Below are positions 7,646 to 15,390 of a stretch of 64,000 nt of DNA, piece after piece. Made by a program: the position numbers and the translations under genes. Each line of letters starts with the position of its first letter. Position 1 is the stretch's first letter. Below the pieces are notes generated by a model. It worked only from the letters and a program-made list of their open reading frames with translations, was not told where the DNA came from and searched no databases. Source of the stretch: Variovorax paradoxus (GTDB taxonomy: Bacteria > Pseudomonadota > Gammaproteobacteria > Burkholderiales > Burkholderiaceae_C); the NCBI RefSeq assembly GCF_030811855.1, contig NZ_JAUSRN010000021.1:36764-100763 (forward strand). The letters are read 5' to 3'.

Positions 7646-9202
7646 ATGAGCGCGGCCCGGCCTGTCTTGCAGCGCCGCCGCCTGCTGCTCGGCGGGATGG
7701 CCGCCGCATCGCTGGGCCATCCGTTCCTGCAGCTGAACGCGCAACAACAAAGCGCACGCGAACTCTTCACACTCGGCGTGGCATCGGGCAGCCCAAGGCC
7801 CGACGGCGTGGTGCTGTGGACTCGCCTCGCGCCCGATCCGACGCAAGGCGGCGGCATGGGCGATGCATCGGTCGACGTGCGATGGGAAGTGGCGCACGAC
7901 GAAAACTTTGCGCGCGTTGCCGCGGAGGGCAGGGCCACCGCCGTCGCAGCGCTTGCGCATTCGGTGCACGCCGAAGTTCGCGGCCTCGCGCCAAGCCGGC
8001 CCTATTGGTATCGCTTCACGGCCGAAGGCGTGCGAAGCCCCGTCGGACGCACCCGCACCGCGCCGGCCGACAACGATGCAGCGCCGCAGCCATCGCGCTT
8101 TGCCTTCGCCTCGTGCCAACAGTACGAACAGGGCTACTACGCAGCCTACCGCGACATGGCCGCGCAGCCTTTCGACTTCGTCGTGCACCTGGGCGACTAC
8201 ATCTATGAAAGCTCATGGGGTTCGCGCCATGTGCGCCACCACCAGGGCGGCATTCCCACGCAGCTGGGCGAGTTTCGCGACCGCTATGCGCTCTACAAGA
8301 CCGACCCGCACCTGCAGGCCGCGCATGCCGCCTTCCCCTGGCTCGTGACCTGGGACGACCATGAGGTGGCCAACGACTACACCGACGACGTGTCGCCGCG
8401 CACCATCGACCCCGCGCAGTTTCTTGCCATCCGCGCCGCGGCTTACCAAGCGTGGTACGAGCACATGCCCGTGCCCGCCAGCATGCGGCCGACCGGTGCC
8501 GCAGCCACCATCTATGGCCGGCATCGCTTCGGCCGCATGCTCGATGTGTTCCTGCTCGATGGGCGGCAGTACCGCTCGCACCACGCCTGCCTGGCGGGAC
8601 GCAGTGCGTCGCCATTGGCCGACTGCGCAGACCGGCTTTCGCCGGAGCGCAGCTTCCTGGGCAAGAAGCAGGAAGCGTGGCTTGCGAACGAACTGGCCGC
8701 GCCGCCCGCGCGCTGGACGGTCATTGCGCAACCCACACTGCTGGCCGAGGCCGACCGCAAGCGCGGCCCCGAGCACGGCTACTGGATGGACGGCTGGGAC
8801 GGCTACGCCGCGTCCCGCGCGCGCCTGCTCGACAGCCTGGCCGCCAACAAGGCGCGCGGCGGCGATGCGTTGGTTATCAGCGGCGACGTGCACGCCTTCT
8901 GGGCCGCCGACCTGCGCCGCGAGCCGCAGGGCCCGGCGGTGGCAACCGAATTCGTCGGCGGAGCCATCACCTCCGAAGGGCCCAGTGCCGCCAACGTGGC
9001 CAACCTGCTCGCCAAGAACGACCACCTGCGCTACGGCCGAGGCGACAAGCGCGGCTATGCGCACATGGCGCTCGATGCGCGCGGCTGCACCGTCGAGTTT
9101 CGCGCCGTGGAAGACGAGAAATCCGCAGACAGCGCCGTCGCCCCGATGGCCCGTTTTGCGGTGGAGCGCGGCGCGCCCGGCGTGCACCTGGAAGCCACCT
9201 GA
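7646..9202 (+). CDS. phoD: Alkaline phosphatase D / phosphodiesterase, PhoD family, Tat-exported
   Basis: Exported metallophosphoesterase of 518 residues. The N-terminus QRRRLLLGGMAAAS is a Tat signal. It is followed by the Ig-like N-terminal domain start FTLGVASGSPRPDGVVLWTR and then the metal-binding core: FASCQQYEQGY, FVVHLGDYIYE, TWDDHEVANDY and, near the C-terminus, VISGDVHAFW. These are the landmark motifs of PhoD enzymes, which use iron and calcium to hydrolyse phosphate mono- and diesters in the periplasm and release phosphate. The chosen ATG is the one directly before the Tat motif; longer readings lack any signal. I saw no clear Pho box in the 125-bp gap before it. Confidence 0.9.
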   Translation: MSAARPVLQRRRLLLGGMAAASLGHPFLQLNAQQQSARELFTLGVASGSPRPDGVVLWTRLAPDPTQGGGMGDASVDVRWEVAHDENFARVAAEGRATAVAALAHSVHAEVRGLAPSRPYWYRFTAEGVRSPVGRTRTAPADNDAAPQPSRFAFASCQQYEQGYYAAYRDMAAQPFDFVVHLGDYIYESSWGSRHVRHHQGGIPTQLGEFRDRYALYKTDPHLQAAHAAFPWLVTWDDHEVANDYTDDVSPRTIDPAQFLAIRAAAYQAWYEHMPVPASMRPTGAAATIYGRHRFGRMLDVFLLDGRQYRSHHACLAGRSASPLADCADRLSPERSFLGKKQEAWLANELAAPPARWTVIAQPTLLAEADRKRGPEHGYWMDGWDGYAASRARLLDSLAANKARGGDALVISGDVHAFWAADLRREPQGPAVATEFVGGAITSEGPSAANVANLLAKNDHLRYGRGDKRGYAHMALDARGCTVEFRAVEDEKSADSAVAPMARFAVERGAPGVHLEAT

Positions 9203-9290
9203 AATATCGGGGGTGCCAGCAGGTTTGCGCGGCCGTGTCTATGATGGCCGCCGCCCTTCCTCTCCGTCATCTCCCTCGATCGAGACCACC

Positions 9291-10301
9291 ATGAGCATTC
9301 CCACCACCCGCCTCGGCCGCACGGGCCTTACCGTGTCGCGGCTTGCGCTCGGCACCATGACCTTCGGCCTGCAGACCGACGAGGCGGTGTCGCACCGCAT
9401 TCTGGACAAGGCTGCGGAGGGCGGCATCAACTTTCTCGATACCGCCGACGTGTACCCGCTTGGCGGCACCGTCGAGACCACCGGCCGCACTGAAGAAATC
9501 ATCGGCCGCTGGTTGCAGAAGCAGGGCCCCACGGGTCGCCGCCGCTTCGTGGTGGCGACCAAGGCGGTGGGCAAGGTCGGCCCCAACAGCTGGGACCAGG
9601 GCGCATCGCGCAAGCACCTGCTCGACGCCATCGATGCCTCGCTCAAGCGGCTGCAGACCGACCACGTCGACCTGTACCAGCTGCACAGCGACGACCGCGA
9701 GACGCCGCTCGAGGAGAGCCTGGAGGCGCTCGACGTCATCGTCAAGTCGGGCCGCGCGCGCTACATCGGCGTGTCCAACTTCCTGGCCTACCGGCTGGCC
9801 CGCGCGCTTGGCAAGGCCGAGCTGCACAAGCTCACGCGCTACGTGTCGGTGCAGCCGCGCTACAGCCTGCTGTTCCGCGAGATCGAGCGCGAGCTGCTGC
9901 CGCTGGCGGGCGAAGAGGGCCTGGGCGTGATTCCTTACAACCCGCTGGCCGGCGGCTTGCTCACCGGCAAGTACAAGCCGGGTGCCAAGCCCGAGGAGAA
10001 CACCCGCTTCACCCTCGGCACCGCCGGCGGCATGTATCAAGACCGCTACTGGAACGATCGCAGCTTCAACACTGTGACGCAGCTGCACAAGCTGGCCGAC
10101 GAAGCCGGCGTGCCGCTGGCCACGCTGGCGGTGGCCTGGGTCATGGCCAACCCGCTCATCACGGCGCCACTGCTCGGCGCCAGCCGGCCCGAACAGCTCG
10201 ACGCCACGCTGGCCGCGGCCGCATACAAGCTGGACCCTGCGCTGAAGCAGAAGCTCGACGAGCTCACGGCTGAATACCGCAAGGGCGACGCGCCCCGCTA
10301 G
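9291..10301 (+). CDS. Aldo/keto reductase
   Basis: NADPH-dependent carbonyl reductase of 336 residues with a TIM-barrel fold, presumably cytoplasmic. The catalytic tetrad is visible: Asp and Tyr in FLDTADVYPLGG, Lys in VVATKAVGK and His in LYQLHSDD. RYIGVSNFLAY and the C-terminal GASRPEQLDATL form the cofactor region. It is closest in pattern to the AKR groups of YajO or Tas type rather than to xylose reductases. The ATG was chosen because MSIPTTRLGRTGLTVSRLALG is the standard family start. The physiological substrate is unknown, and the neighbours give no clear pathway. Confidence 0.9.
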   Translation: MSIPTTRLGRTGLTVSRLALGTMTFGLQTDEAVSHRILDKAAEGGINFLDTADVYPLGGTVETTGRTEEIIGRWLQKQGPTGRRRFVVATKAVGKVGPNSWDQGASRKHLLDAIDASLKRLQTDHVDLYQLHSDDRETPLEESLEALDVIVKSGRARYIGVSNFLAYRLARALGKAELHKLTRYVSVQPRYSLLFREIERELLPLAGEEGLGVIPYNPLAGGLLTGKYKPGAKPEENTRFTLGTAGGMYQDRYWNDRSFNTVTQLHKLADEAGVPLATLAVAWVMANPLITAPLLGASRPEQLDATLAAAAYKLDPALKQKLDELTAEYRKGDAPR

Positions 10302-10338
10302 GCCCCGAAGGAGTGAACCCCAACCCCGCGTTGCTGCC

Positions 10339-11277
10339 ATGGCACAGCTGATGTCGCTGCTGGTGCAGAACGCGATCGCGATCGTCTTCGCGGCAAGCTT
10401 TGCCGCGCGCCTCGGATTGCCGGTGCCCGCGGCCGCCGTGCTGGTGGTGTCGGGCGCACTGCTGGCGGCCGGCAACGTCTCGGTGGCGGGCGTGGTGCTG
10501 GCCGCGGTGCTGGCCAACCTGCTGGGCGACGGCGCCTGGTTCTATGCCGGGCGTCGCTTCGGCTACCGCTTCATGCGCCTTCTGTGCCGCATCTCGCTGT
10601 CGCCCGACTCCTGCGTGCGGCGCGGCGAATCGCTCATCGGCCGCTGGGGCGGGCTCTCGCTGGTGGCTGCCAAGTTTGTGCCGGGCGTCTCGGTGGTGGC
10701 GCCGCCCATGGCTGGTGCACTGGGCATGCCGGTGTGGCGCTTCATCGTCTTCGACATTGGCGCCGCGCTGGTGTGGACCGGCCTTTTCCTCGGGCTGGGC
10801 TGGATCTTTCGCGATCAGATCCAGGACGTGCTGGCCATGCTGGCCCAGGCCGGCGGCATTGCCACCCTGGCGCTGGTGGTGGTGCTGGCAGTGACGCTGG
10901 CGGTGCGCTACTGGCGCCGCCGCGCCTTCATGCGGCTCACCGGCATGCCGCGCATCAACGTGGACGAGCTGCACGATCTGCTCGCCAGCGAGACGCCGCC
11001 GCTGGTGATCGACGTGCGCGGCGAGGCGGGCGTGCAGGTCGACCCGCGCCGCATTCCCGGTGCGCTGCCGTACACGCTCAAGTCGCTGCAGCAGCGGCAC
11101 CCCGAGCTGCCGCTCGTCGGCGGGCGCGACGTGGTCGTCTACTGCAACTGCCCCAACGAGGTGTCGGCGGCATTGGCCGCGCGCGTGCTGCTGGCGCGTG
11201 GTGCGCGGCGGGCCCTGCCGCTGACCGGGGGGCTCGACGCCTGGGTGGCCTCGGGCCGGCCCACCAGCGTGCATTGA
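10339..11277 (+). CDS. DedA-family membrane protein fused to a rhodanese domain
   Basis: A 312-residue fusion. Residues 1 to about 200 are a DedA (SNARE-associated) membrane domain, with the conserved Arg/Gly-rich loop around RWGGLSLVAAKFVPGVSVVA and several hydrophobic helices. Residues from about 205 form a rhodanese domain with VIDVRGEAG and the active-site loop VYCNCPNEVSAA, which contains the catalytic Cys. DedA proteins act as lipid flippases or proton-coupled transporters for membrane homeostasis, while rhodaneses move sulfane sulfur. The fusion occurs in other Burkholderiales, but its combined role is unknown. A histidine kinase gene follows 57 bp downstream on the same strand. Confidence 0.85.
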   Translation: MAQLMSLLVQNAIAIVFAASFAARLGLPVPAAAVLVVSGALLAAGNVSVAGVVLAAVLANLLGDGAWFYAGRRFGYRFMRLLCRISLSPDSCVRRGESLIGRWGGLSLVAAKFVPGVSVVAPPMAGALGMPVWRFIVFDIGAALVWTGLFLGLGWIFRDQIQDVLAMLAQAGGIATLALVVVLAVTLAVRYWRRRAFMRLTGMPRINVDELHDLLASETPPLVIDVRGEAGVQVDPRRIPGALPYTLKSLQQRHPELPLVGGRDVVVYCNCPNEVSAALAARVLLARGARRALPLTGGLDAWVASGRPTSVH

Positions 11278-11334
11278 GTGTGCGCCGTCAGGCGACCGGC
11301 TCATGGCCGCGCCCGGTGGTAGTCTTGCCCCCCG

Positions 11335-12699
11335 ATGAACCTCCGCACCAAGATCGTCGCGCTGGCTGTGGCACCGCTGCTGGTTGCGCTGGTGCTGGTG
11401 GCCCTGGCGGTGCGCCACCAGGAGCATGACCTGGCGCGGCGCGAACGCGCGCTCATCGAGAAAAGCTACATGGACCAGCGGCGTAGCGAACTGCGCAGCT
11501 ATGTCGACCTGGCCGTGAGCACCGTGCGCCCGCTGTACGACGCGGGCCTGGACGACGACGAAACCCGCACCGAAGCCCTGCGCCGCCTGGCCGCGCTGGA
11601 CTATGGCGACGACGGCTACTTCTTCGTCTACGACATGCAGGGCCGCTCGCTCATGCATTCGCGCCAGCCTGACCTCGTCGGCAAGAACCTTTGGGACCTG
11701 CGCGACGCCCACGGCCGCTTCACCATCCAGGACCTGATTGCCGGTGCGCGCGCCGGCGGCGGTTTTGTCGAATACGAATGGCGCAAGCCCTCCAGCGAGC
11801 AGATGGCGCCCAAGCTCGGCTACGTCACGGCGCTGCCGCGCTGGAATTGGATGGTCGGCACCGGCCTTTACCTGGACGACATCGAAACGACGATGCAGGC
11901 GCTCGATCGCCAGATGAGCACCAACGTCACCACCACGCTGCTCTGGATTGCAGGCATTGCGGCGCTGTGCCTCGCAGTGGTGAGCGCCACCGGCCTGCTG
12001 CTCAACCTGAGCGAGCATCGCGTGGCCGAAGCCAAGCTGCGGCTGCTGGCTCGCCGCGTGGTGCAGTCGCAGGAAGAAGAGCGCGGCCACCTCGCGCGCG
12101 AACTGCACGACGGCACCAGCCAAACGCTGGTGTCGGCCAAGCTGCTCATCGAATCCGCCGTGGAAGCGCTCGACCGCGAAAGCCAGACCGCGCCACCTGC
12201 ACTGGCCAAGGCACTGCAACGGCTCAACGATTCGCTGCTCGAAGTGCGCCGGATCTCGCATCGCCTGCGACCGGCTCTGCTCGACACCCTTGGCCTGCCC
12301 GCCGCGCTCCAGCGCCTGGGCGACGAGTTTGCCGAAGAGGGCACCATCGACGCGTCGATCATGATCGAAGGCGAAGCTTACGAACTTTCGCAAGAAGCCA
12401 AGACCGCACTTTTCCGCGTCACGCAAGAGGCGCTCACCAACGTGCGCAAGCACGCCAAGGCGCACCGCGTGCACATCGACCTGGGCTTCTTCGACGACGA
12501 AGGTGTGCGGCTCGAGATTGGCGACGACGGCATCGGCTTTGACGTCGACGCCATGCAGCTCGACCCGCGGCGCGGCATCGGCCTGCGCAACATGCGCGAA
12601 CGCATGGAGTCCATCGGCGGGCGCCTCCGCGTGACATCCGGCGAAGGCGGAACCACCATCGTGGCCGAAGTGCCGACCCGCAGCGCCAAGCCTGAGTAG
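11335..12699 (+). CDS. Sensor histidine kinase, cache domain, NarX-like HisKA_3 type
   Basis: Membrane sensor of 454 residues. A first transmembrane helix (residues 8-27) is followed by a single-cache periplasmic domain (LDYGDDGYFFVYDMQGRSL, PRWNWMVGTGLYLDDIE), a second helix near residues 203-222, a HisKA_3 dimerisation domain with the phosphorylated His258 in ARELHDGTSQ, and a HATPase_c domain (GDDGIGFD, GIGLRNMRERMESIGGRL). The cache domain suggests detection of a small extracellular ligand such as a carboxylate or amine; which one is unknown. It is encoded 4 bp before its response regulator and forms a two-component system with it. Confidence 0.92.
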   Translation: MNLRTKIVALAVAPLLVALVLVALAVRHQEHDLARRERALIEKSYMDQRRSELRSYVDLAVSTVRPLYDAGLDDDETRTEALRRLAALDYGDDGYFFVYDMQGRSLMHSRQPDLVGKNLWDLRDAHGRFTIQDLIAGARAGGGFVEYEWRKPSSEQMAPKLGYVTALPRWNWMVGTGLYLDDIETTMQALDRQMSTNVTTTLLWIAGIAALCLAVVSATGLLLNLSEHRVAEAKLRLLARRVVQSQEEERGHLARELHDGTSQTLVSAKLLIESAVEALDRESQTAPPALAKALQRLNDSLLEVRRISHRLRPALLDTLGLPAALQRLGDEFAEEGTIDASIMIEGEAYELSQEAKTALFRVTQEALTNVRKHAKAHRVHIDLGFFDDEGVRLEIGDDGIGFDVDAMQLDPRRGIGLRNMRERMESIGGRLRVTSGEGGTTIVAEVPTRSAKPE

Positions 12700-12703
12700 C
12701 CAG

Positions 12704-13348
12704 ATGACGGATAAAGACGCCGCCCCCATTCGCCTCTTTCTGGTCGACGACCATCCGCTGGTGCGCGACGGCCTGCGCGCAAGGCTCGGCGCCATGCCCA
12801 ACCTCGAGATTGTCGGTGAAGCCGGCAGCGCAGCCGAAGCGCTGGCCTTGATCGAATCACTCAAGCCCGACTTGCTGCTGATGGACGTCGGCATGAAAGA
12901 AATGAACGGCATCGACCTGGCCGCCTTGGTGCTGCAACGCCAGCCCGCGCCGCACGTGGTGATGCTCAGCATGTACGACAACCCCGAGTACGTGCAGAAG
13001 GCCCTGCAGGTGGGCGCGCGCGGCTATGTGCTGAAAGACGCGCCAGCGGCTGAGATCGTTGCGGCCATCGAAGCCGTGTCGGGTGGCGGCACATTCCTGA
13101 GCCCGGCCGTGTCGAAGAAACTGTTTCGCAACCAGGCGCCAAGGCCGCTGCTCACGCCGCGTGAGAGCGAAATACTCACTGCGCTAGGCAGGGGCGAATC
13201 GAGCAAGCAGATTGCGCGGGATTTGGGATTGAGCGTGCGCACTGTGGAGGCGCATCGACAGAGTATCAAAAGGCGGCTTGGGATCGAAGGGCAGGCGGAA
13301 CTCATCAAGTATGCGGTGGAGCATGCGCGGGAGTTCGGGGGCGGGTGA
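12704..13348 (+). CDS. Response regulator, NarL/FixJ family
   Basis: Cytoplasmic DNA-binding regulator of 214 residues paired with the upstream kinase. The receiver domain has the acidic pair in FLVDDHPLVRDG, the phosphorylated Asp61 in LLLMDVGMKEMNG and the conserved Lys in GYVLKDAPAAE. The C-terminal LuxR-type helix-turn-helix is clear (LTPRESEILTALGRGESSKQ, then LGLSVRTVEAHRQSIKRRLG). Length and order match the family. Targets cannot be inferred; no repeated motif in nearby promoters stood out as its site. The 3' end is convergent with the metallo-beta-lactamase-fold gene, with only 18 bp between them. Confidence 0.94.
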   Translation: MTDKDAAPIRLFLVDDHPLVRDGLRARLGAMPNLEIVGEAGSAAEALALIESLKPDLLLMDVGMKEMNGIDLAALVLQRQPAPHVVMLSMYDNPEYVQKALQVGARGYVLKDAPAAEIVAAIEAVSGGGTFLSPAVSKKLFRNQAPRPLLTPRESEILTALGRGESSKQIARDLGLSVRTVEAHRQSIKRRLGIEGQAELIKYAVEHAREFGGG

Positions 13349-13366
13349 GCTGTTGCTGTCGGATGT

Positions 13367-14347
13367 TCACTTCGCCTCGTAGTGGTCGTTCACGTAGGTC
13401 ATGGGGATCCACCGGTAGCCCGAGCCGTCGCGGCGCAGATGGCCGACGCCGGGGAACGAGATGTGGTCGGCCGCGACCCAGTACCGGCCCTTGACCGCGT
13501 CGGCGAACGCCTTCTTGCGGGTTGCTGCGGCGGCCTTGGGATCGACGTCGAAGACGATCGTCACGCCCGGGTTGGGCATCTGAACTTCCGCCACGTGAAC
13601 CAGGTCGCCCCAGAACACCAGCTTCTCGCCCTTGCTCTCGAGCGCGTAGAACGTATGGCCCGGTGTGTGGCCCGGAGCGGGGATGGAACGGATGCCGGCG
13701 AACAGCTCGGTGGCGCCGGAGAACGTCTTCACCTTGCCGGCATCGACATAGGGCTGCACCTTGGCCGAAGCCTCGTCAAAGTACTTCTTCGCCGCCTCGG
13801 GTGCCCGGGCGCGATTTTCGGGATTCAGCCAGTACGCGACCTCCTTCTGCTCGATGTGGACTGTGGCGTTGGGAAACACGAGGCGCTTGCCATCCATCAA
13901 GCCACCGGTGTGGTCGGTGTGGATGTGCGTGATCAGGATGTCGGTGATCTGCTCGGGCGTGACGCCCACCGCCTTGAGACTGGCCTCGAGCTTGTTCAAC
14001 GTCGGGCCGTAAAGCTCGCCGGTGCCGGCGTCCATCAGGATCAGGCGGTCGCCCGCCCGGATCAGGTAGGCGTTGACCGAGGCATCGACCTCGGTCGTCT
14101 GATACGTGTCCGCCAGGCGCGTCTTCACCTCGCCGGGCTGAGCGTTGGTCAGCAGCTTCAGCGTCGGGATCGGCAGCGTGCCGTCGGAGAGCGCCGCGAC
14201 CTCGAAGTCGCCGAGCTTGAAGTGGTAGTAGCCGGCTTGATAGCGACTCACCTTGGTCGGAGGCGCCTCGGCCGCGAATGAGACCGGGGCGACCAGGCTG
14301 GTGGCGACAGCGGCGGCCATGAAGGCCGCAAGGAATGTGCGTTTCAT
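13367..14347 (-). CDS. Exported metallo-beta-lactamase-fold hydrolase
   Basis: Secreted or periplasmic zinc hydrolase of 326 residues. It has a clear Sec signal (MKRTFLAAFMAAAVATSLVA, cleavage near SFAAEA) and the metal motif HIHTDHTGG, followed by APGHTPGHTFY, GDLVHVAE and a C-terminal AADHISFPGVGH. The overall pattern (LSDGTLPIP, VNAYLIRAGDRLILMDAGTG) fits the MBL-fold group that includes AHL lactonases, although lactonases are usually cytoplasmic and shorter. A role in breaking a lactone or ester outside the cytoplasm is plausible but unproven. The gene is divergent from a LysR gene, and the shared promoter holds two palindromes, so the LysR protein probably controls it. Confidence 0.85.
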   Translation of the reverse strand: MKRTFLAAFMAAAVATSLVAPVSFAAEAPPTKVSRYQAGYYHFKLGDFEVAALSDGTLPIPTLKLLTNAQPGEVKTRLADTYQTTEVDASVNAYLIRAGDRLILMDAGTGELYGPTLNKLEASLKAVGVTPEQITDILITHIHTDHTGGLMDGKRLVFPNATVHIEQKEVAYWLNPENRARAPEAAKKYFDEASAKVQPYVDAGKVKTFSGATELFAGIRSIPAPGHTPGHTFYALESKGEKLVFWGDLVHVAEVQMPNPGVTIVFDVDPKAAAATRKKAFADAVKGRYWVAADHISFPGVGHLRRDGSGYRWIPMTYVNDHYEAK

Positions 14348-14383
14348 CGTGGGGCTCTTGTTAAGTAAGTGGTGAAAGGCAGT

Positions 14384-14431
14384 ATATTTATCTCCATATG
14401 ATTGATAAATATTGAGTTTGTGATTTCACAA
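14384..14431. promoter_or_regulatory. Two palindromes in the MBL hydrolase-LysR divergent promoter
   Basis: ATATTTATC (14384-14392) and GATAAATAT (14404-14412) are perfect complements with an 11-base spacer centred on CATATG, the form expected of a LysR-type T-N11-A operator. A second perfect element, TTGTGA-TT-TCACAA, lies at 14418-14431, just before the LysR start. The region is strikingly A/T-rich compared with its GC-rich surroundings. The pair probably forms the activation and recognition sites for the divergent LysR protein. Confidence 0.6.
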
Positions 14432-14439
14432 TCAACGAT

Positions 14440-15390
14440 ATGGAAACAATGATTGACAATCTGGTCGAGCTGACGATCTTCGACAAGGTCGCCAGTGCCG
14501 GCAGTCTCACGGGGGCCGCGAACGAGCTGGGCCTGTCTCTGGCAGTAGTCAGCAAGCGCTTGGCAACCCTCGAGGCGCGCATGGGCGTGCGCCTGCTCAA
14601 TCGGACCACACGGCGGCAATCAATGACGCAGGAAGGCGAACGCTTCCACCTGCATTGCGTACGCATCCTTGCGGAGGTGCAGCAGGCCGAGGCGGTGATG
14701 CAGCACAGCCGCACCGACATCGAAGGACACCTGCGGGTGACGGCACCGCGCATGCTGGGCACACGCTATCTCGCAGCGCTGGCGGCGCAGTTCCAGGCCA
14801 TGCATCCGGCGTTGAGGATCGAGCTCGTTTTGAGCGACGACGTCGTGGATCTCGTGGAGCAAGGCATTGACCTGGCGCTGCGCTTCGGGGTGCTCGACGA
14901 CTCGACGATGACGGCACGCCACATCGCCGACAGCGAGCTCGTCCTGTGCGCCGCGCCGGACTATTTGCGGCGCTTCGGCTCTCCCGACACGCCCGCTGCG
15001 CTCTCAGCGCACAACTGCATCCTCTACGGCACGCGAAGCACGCGGCACTGGCTCTTTCAGCACGAAGGCAAACCGGTCTCGGCCGAGGTGAACGCGACCT
15101 TCCTGTGCAATGACGGCAACGCGGCCAAAGCGCTCGCGCTGGCCGGCGGCGGGATCTTTCTCAAGTCAATATGGGATGTAGGCTCGGAGCTGAGGGATGG
15201 AACGCTGGTGCGCGTGCTGGGGCGATACGGCATCCCCAGCGCACCGCTGCATGTCGTGTACCCGCATGCATTGCATCTGGCCCCTCGTGTACGCCACTTT
15301 GCCGACTACGCTCTTAAGAGCCTTCGCGGCGAATGGGAACTGCTTACCGACAAGGCCTCCGGGCGGGATCGTTTCAACACAGTTCAATAG
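14440..15390 (+). CDS. LysR-family transcriptional regulator
   Basis: A 316-residue regulator with the N-terminal LysR winged helix (FDKVASAGSLTGAANELGLS, then AVVSKRLATLEARMGVRLLN) and a periplasmic-binding-protein-like effector domain with DLALRFGVLDDSTM. The effector domain is of the CrgA/DsdC-like type common in this group. An alternative in-frame ATG lies three codons downstream. It diverges from the exported metallo-beta-lactamase-fold hydrolase and probably regulates it through the palindromes between them. Its 3' end overlaps the convergent GH3 gene by 17 bases. Confidence 0.92.
   Translation: METMIDNLVELTIFDKVASAGSLTGAANELGLSLAVVSKRLATLEARMGVRLLNRTTRRQSMTQEGERFHLHCVRILAEVQQAEAVMQHSRTDIEGHLRVTAPRMLGTRYLAALAAQFQAMHPALRIELVLSDDVVDLVEQGIDLALRFGVLDDSTMTARHIADSELVLCAAPDYLRRFGSPDTPAALSAHNCILYGTRSTRHWLFQHEGKPVSAEVNATFLCNDGNAAKALALAGGGIFLKSIWDVGSELRDGTLVRVLGRYGIPSAPLHVVYPHALHLAPRVRHFADYALKSLRGEWELLTDKASGRDRFNTVQ

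Noticed and set aside
10264..12981. A minus-strand open frame of about 900 codons over the DedA and kinase genes
   Set aside because: It lies opposite well-supported genes, has repetitive His/Gln/Arg content and no domain that I recognise.
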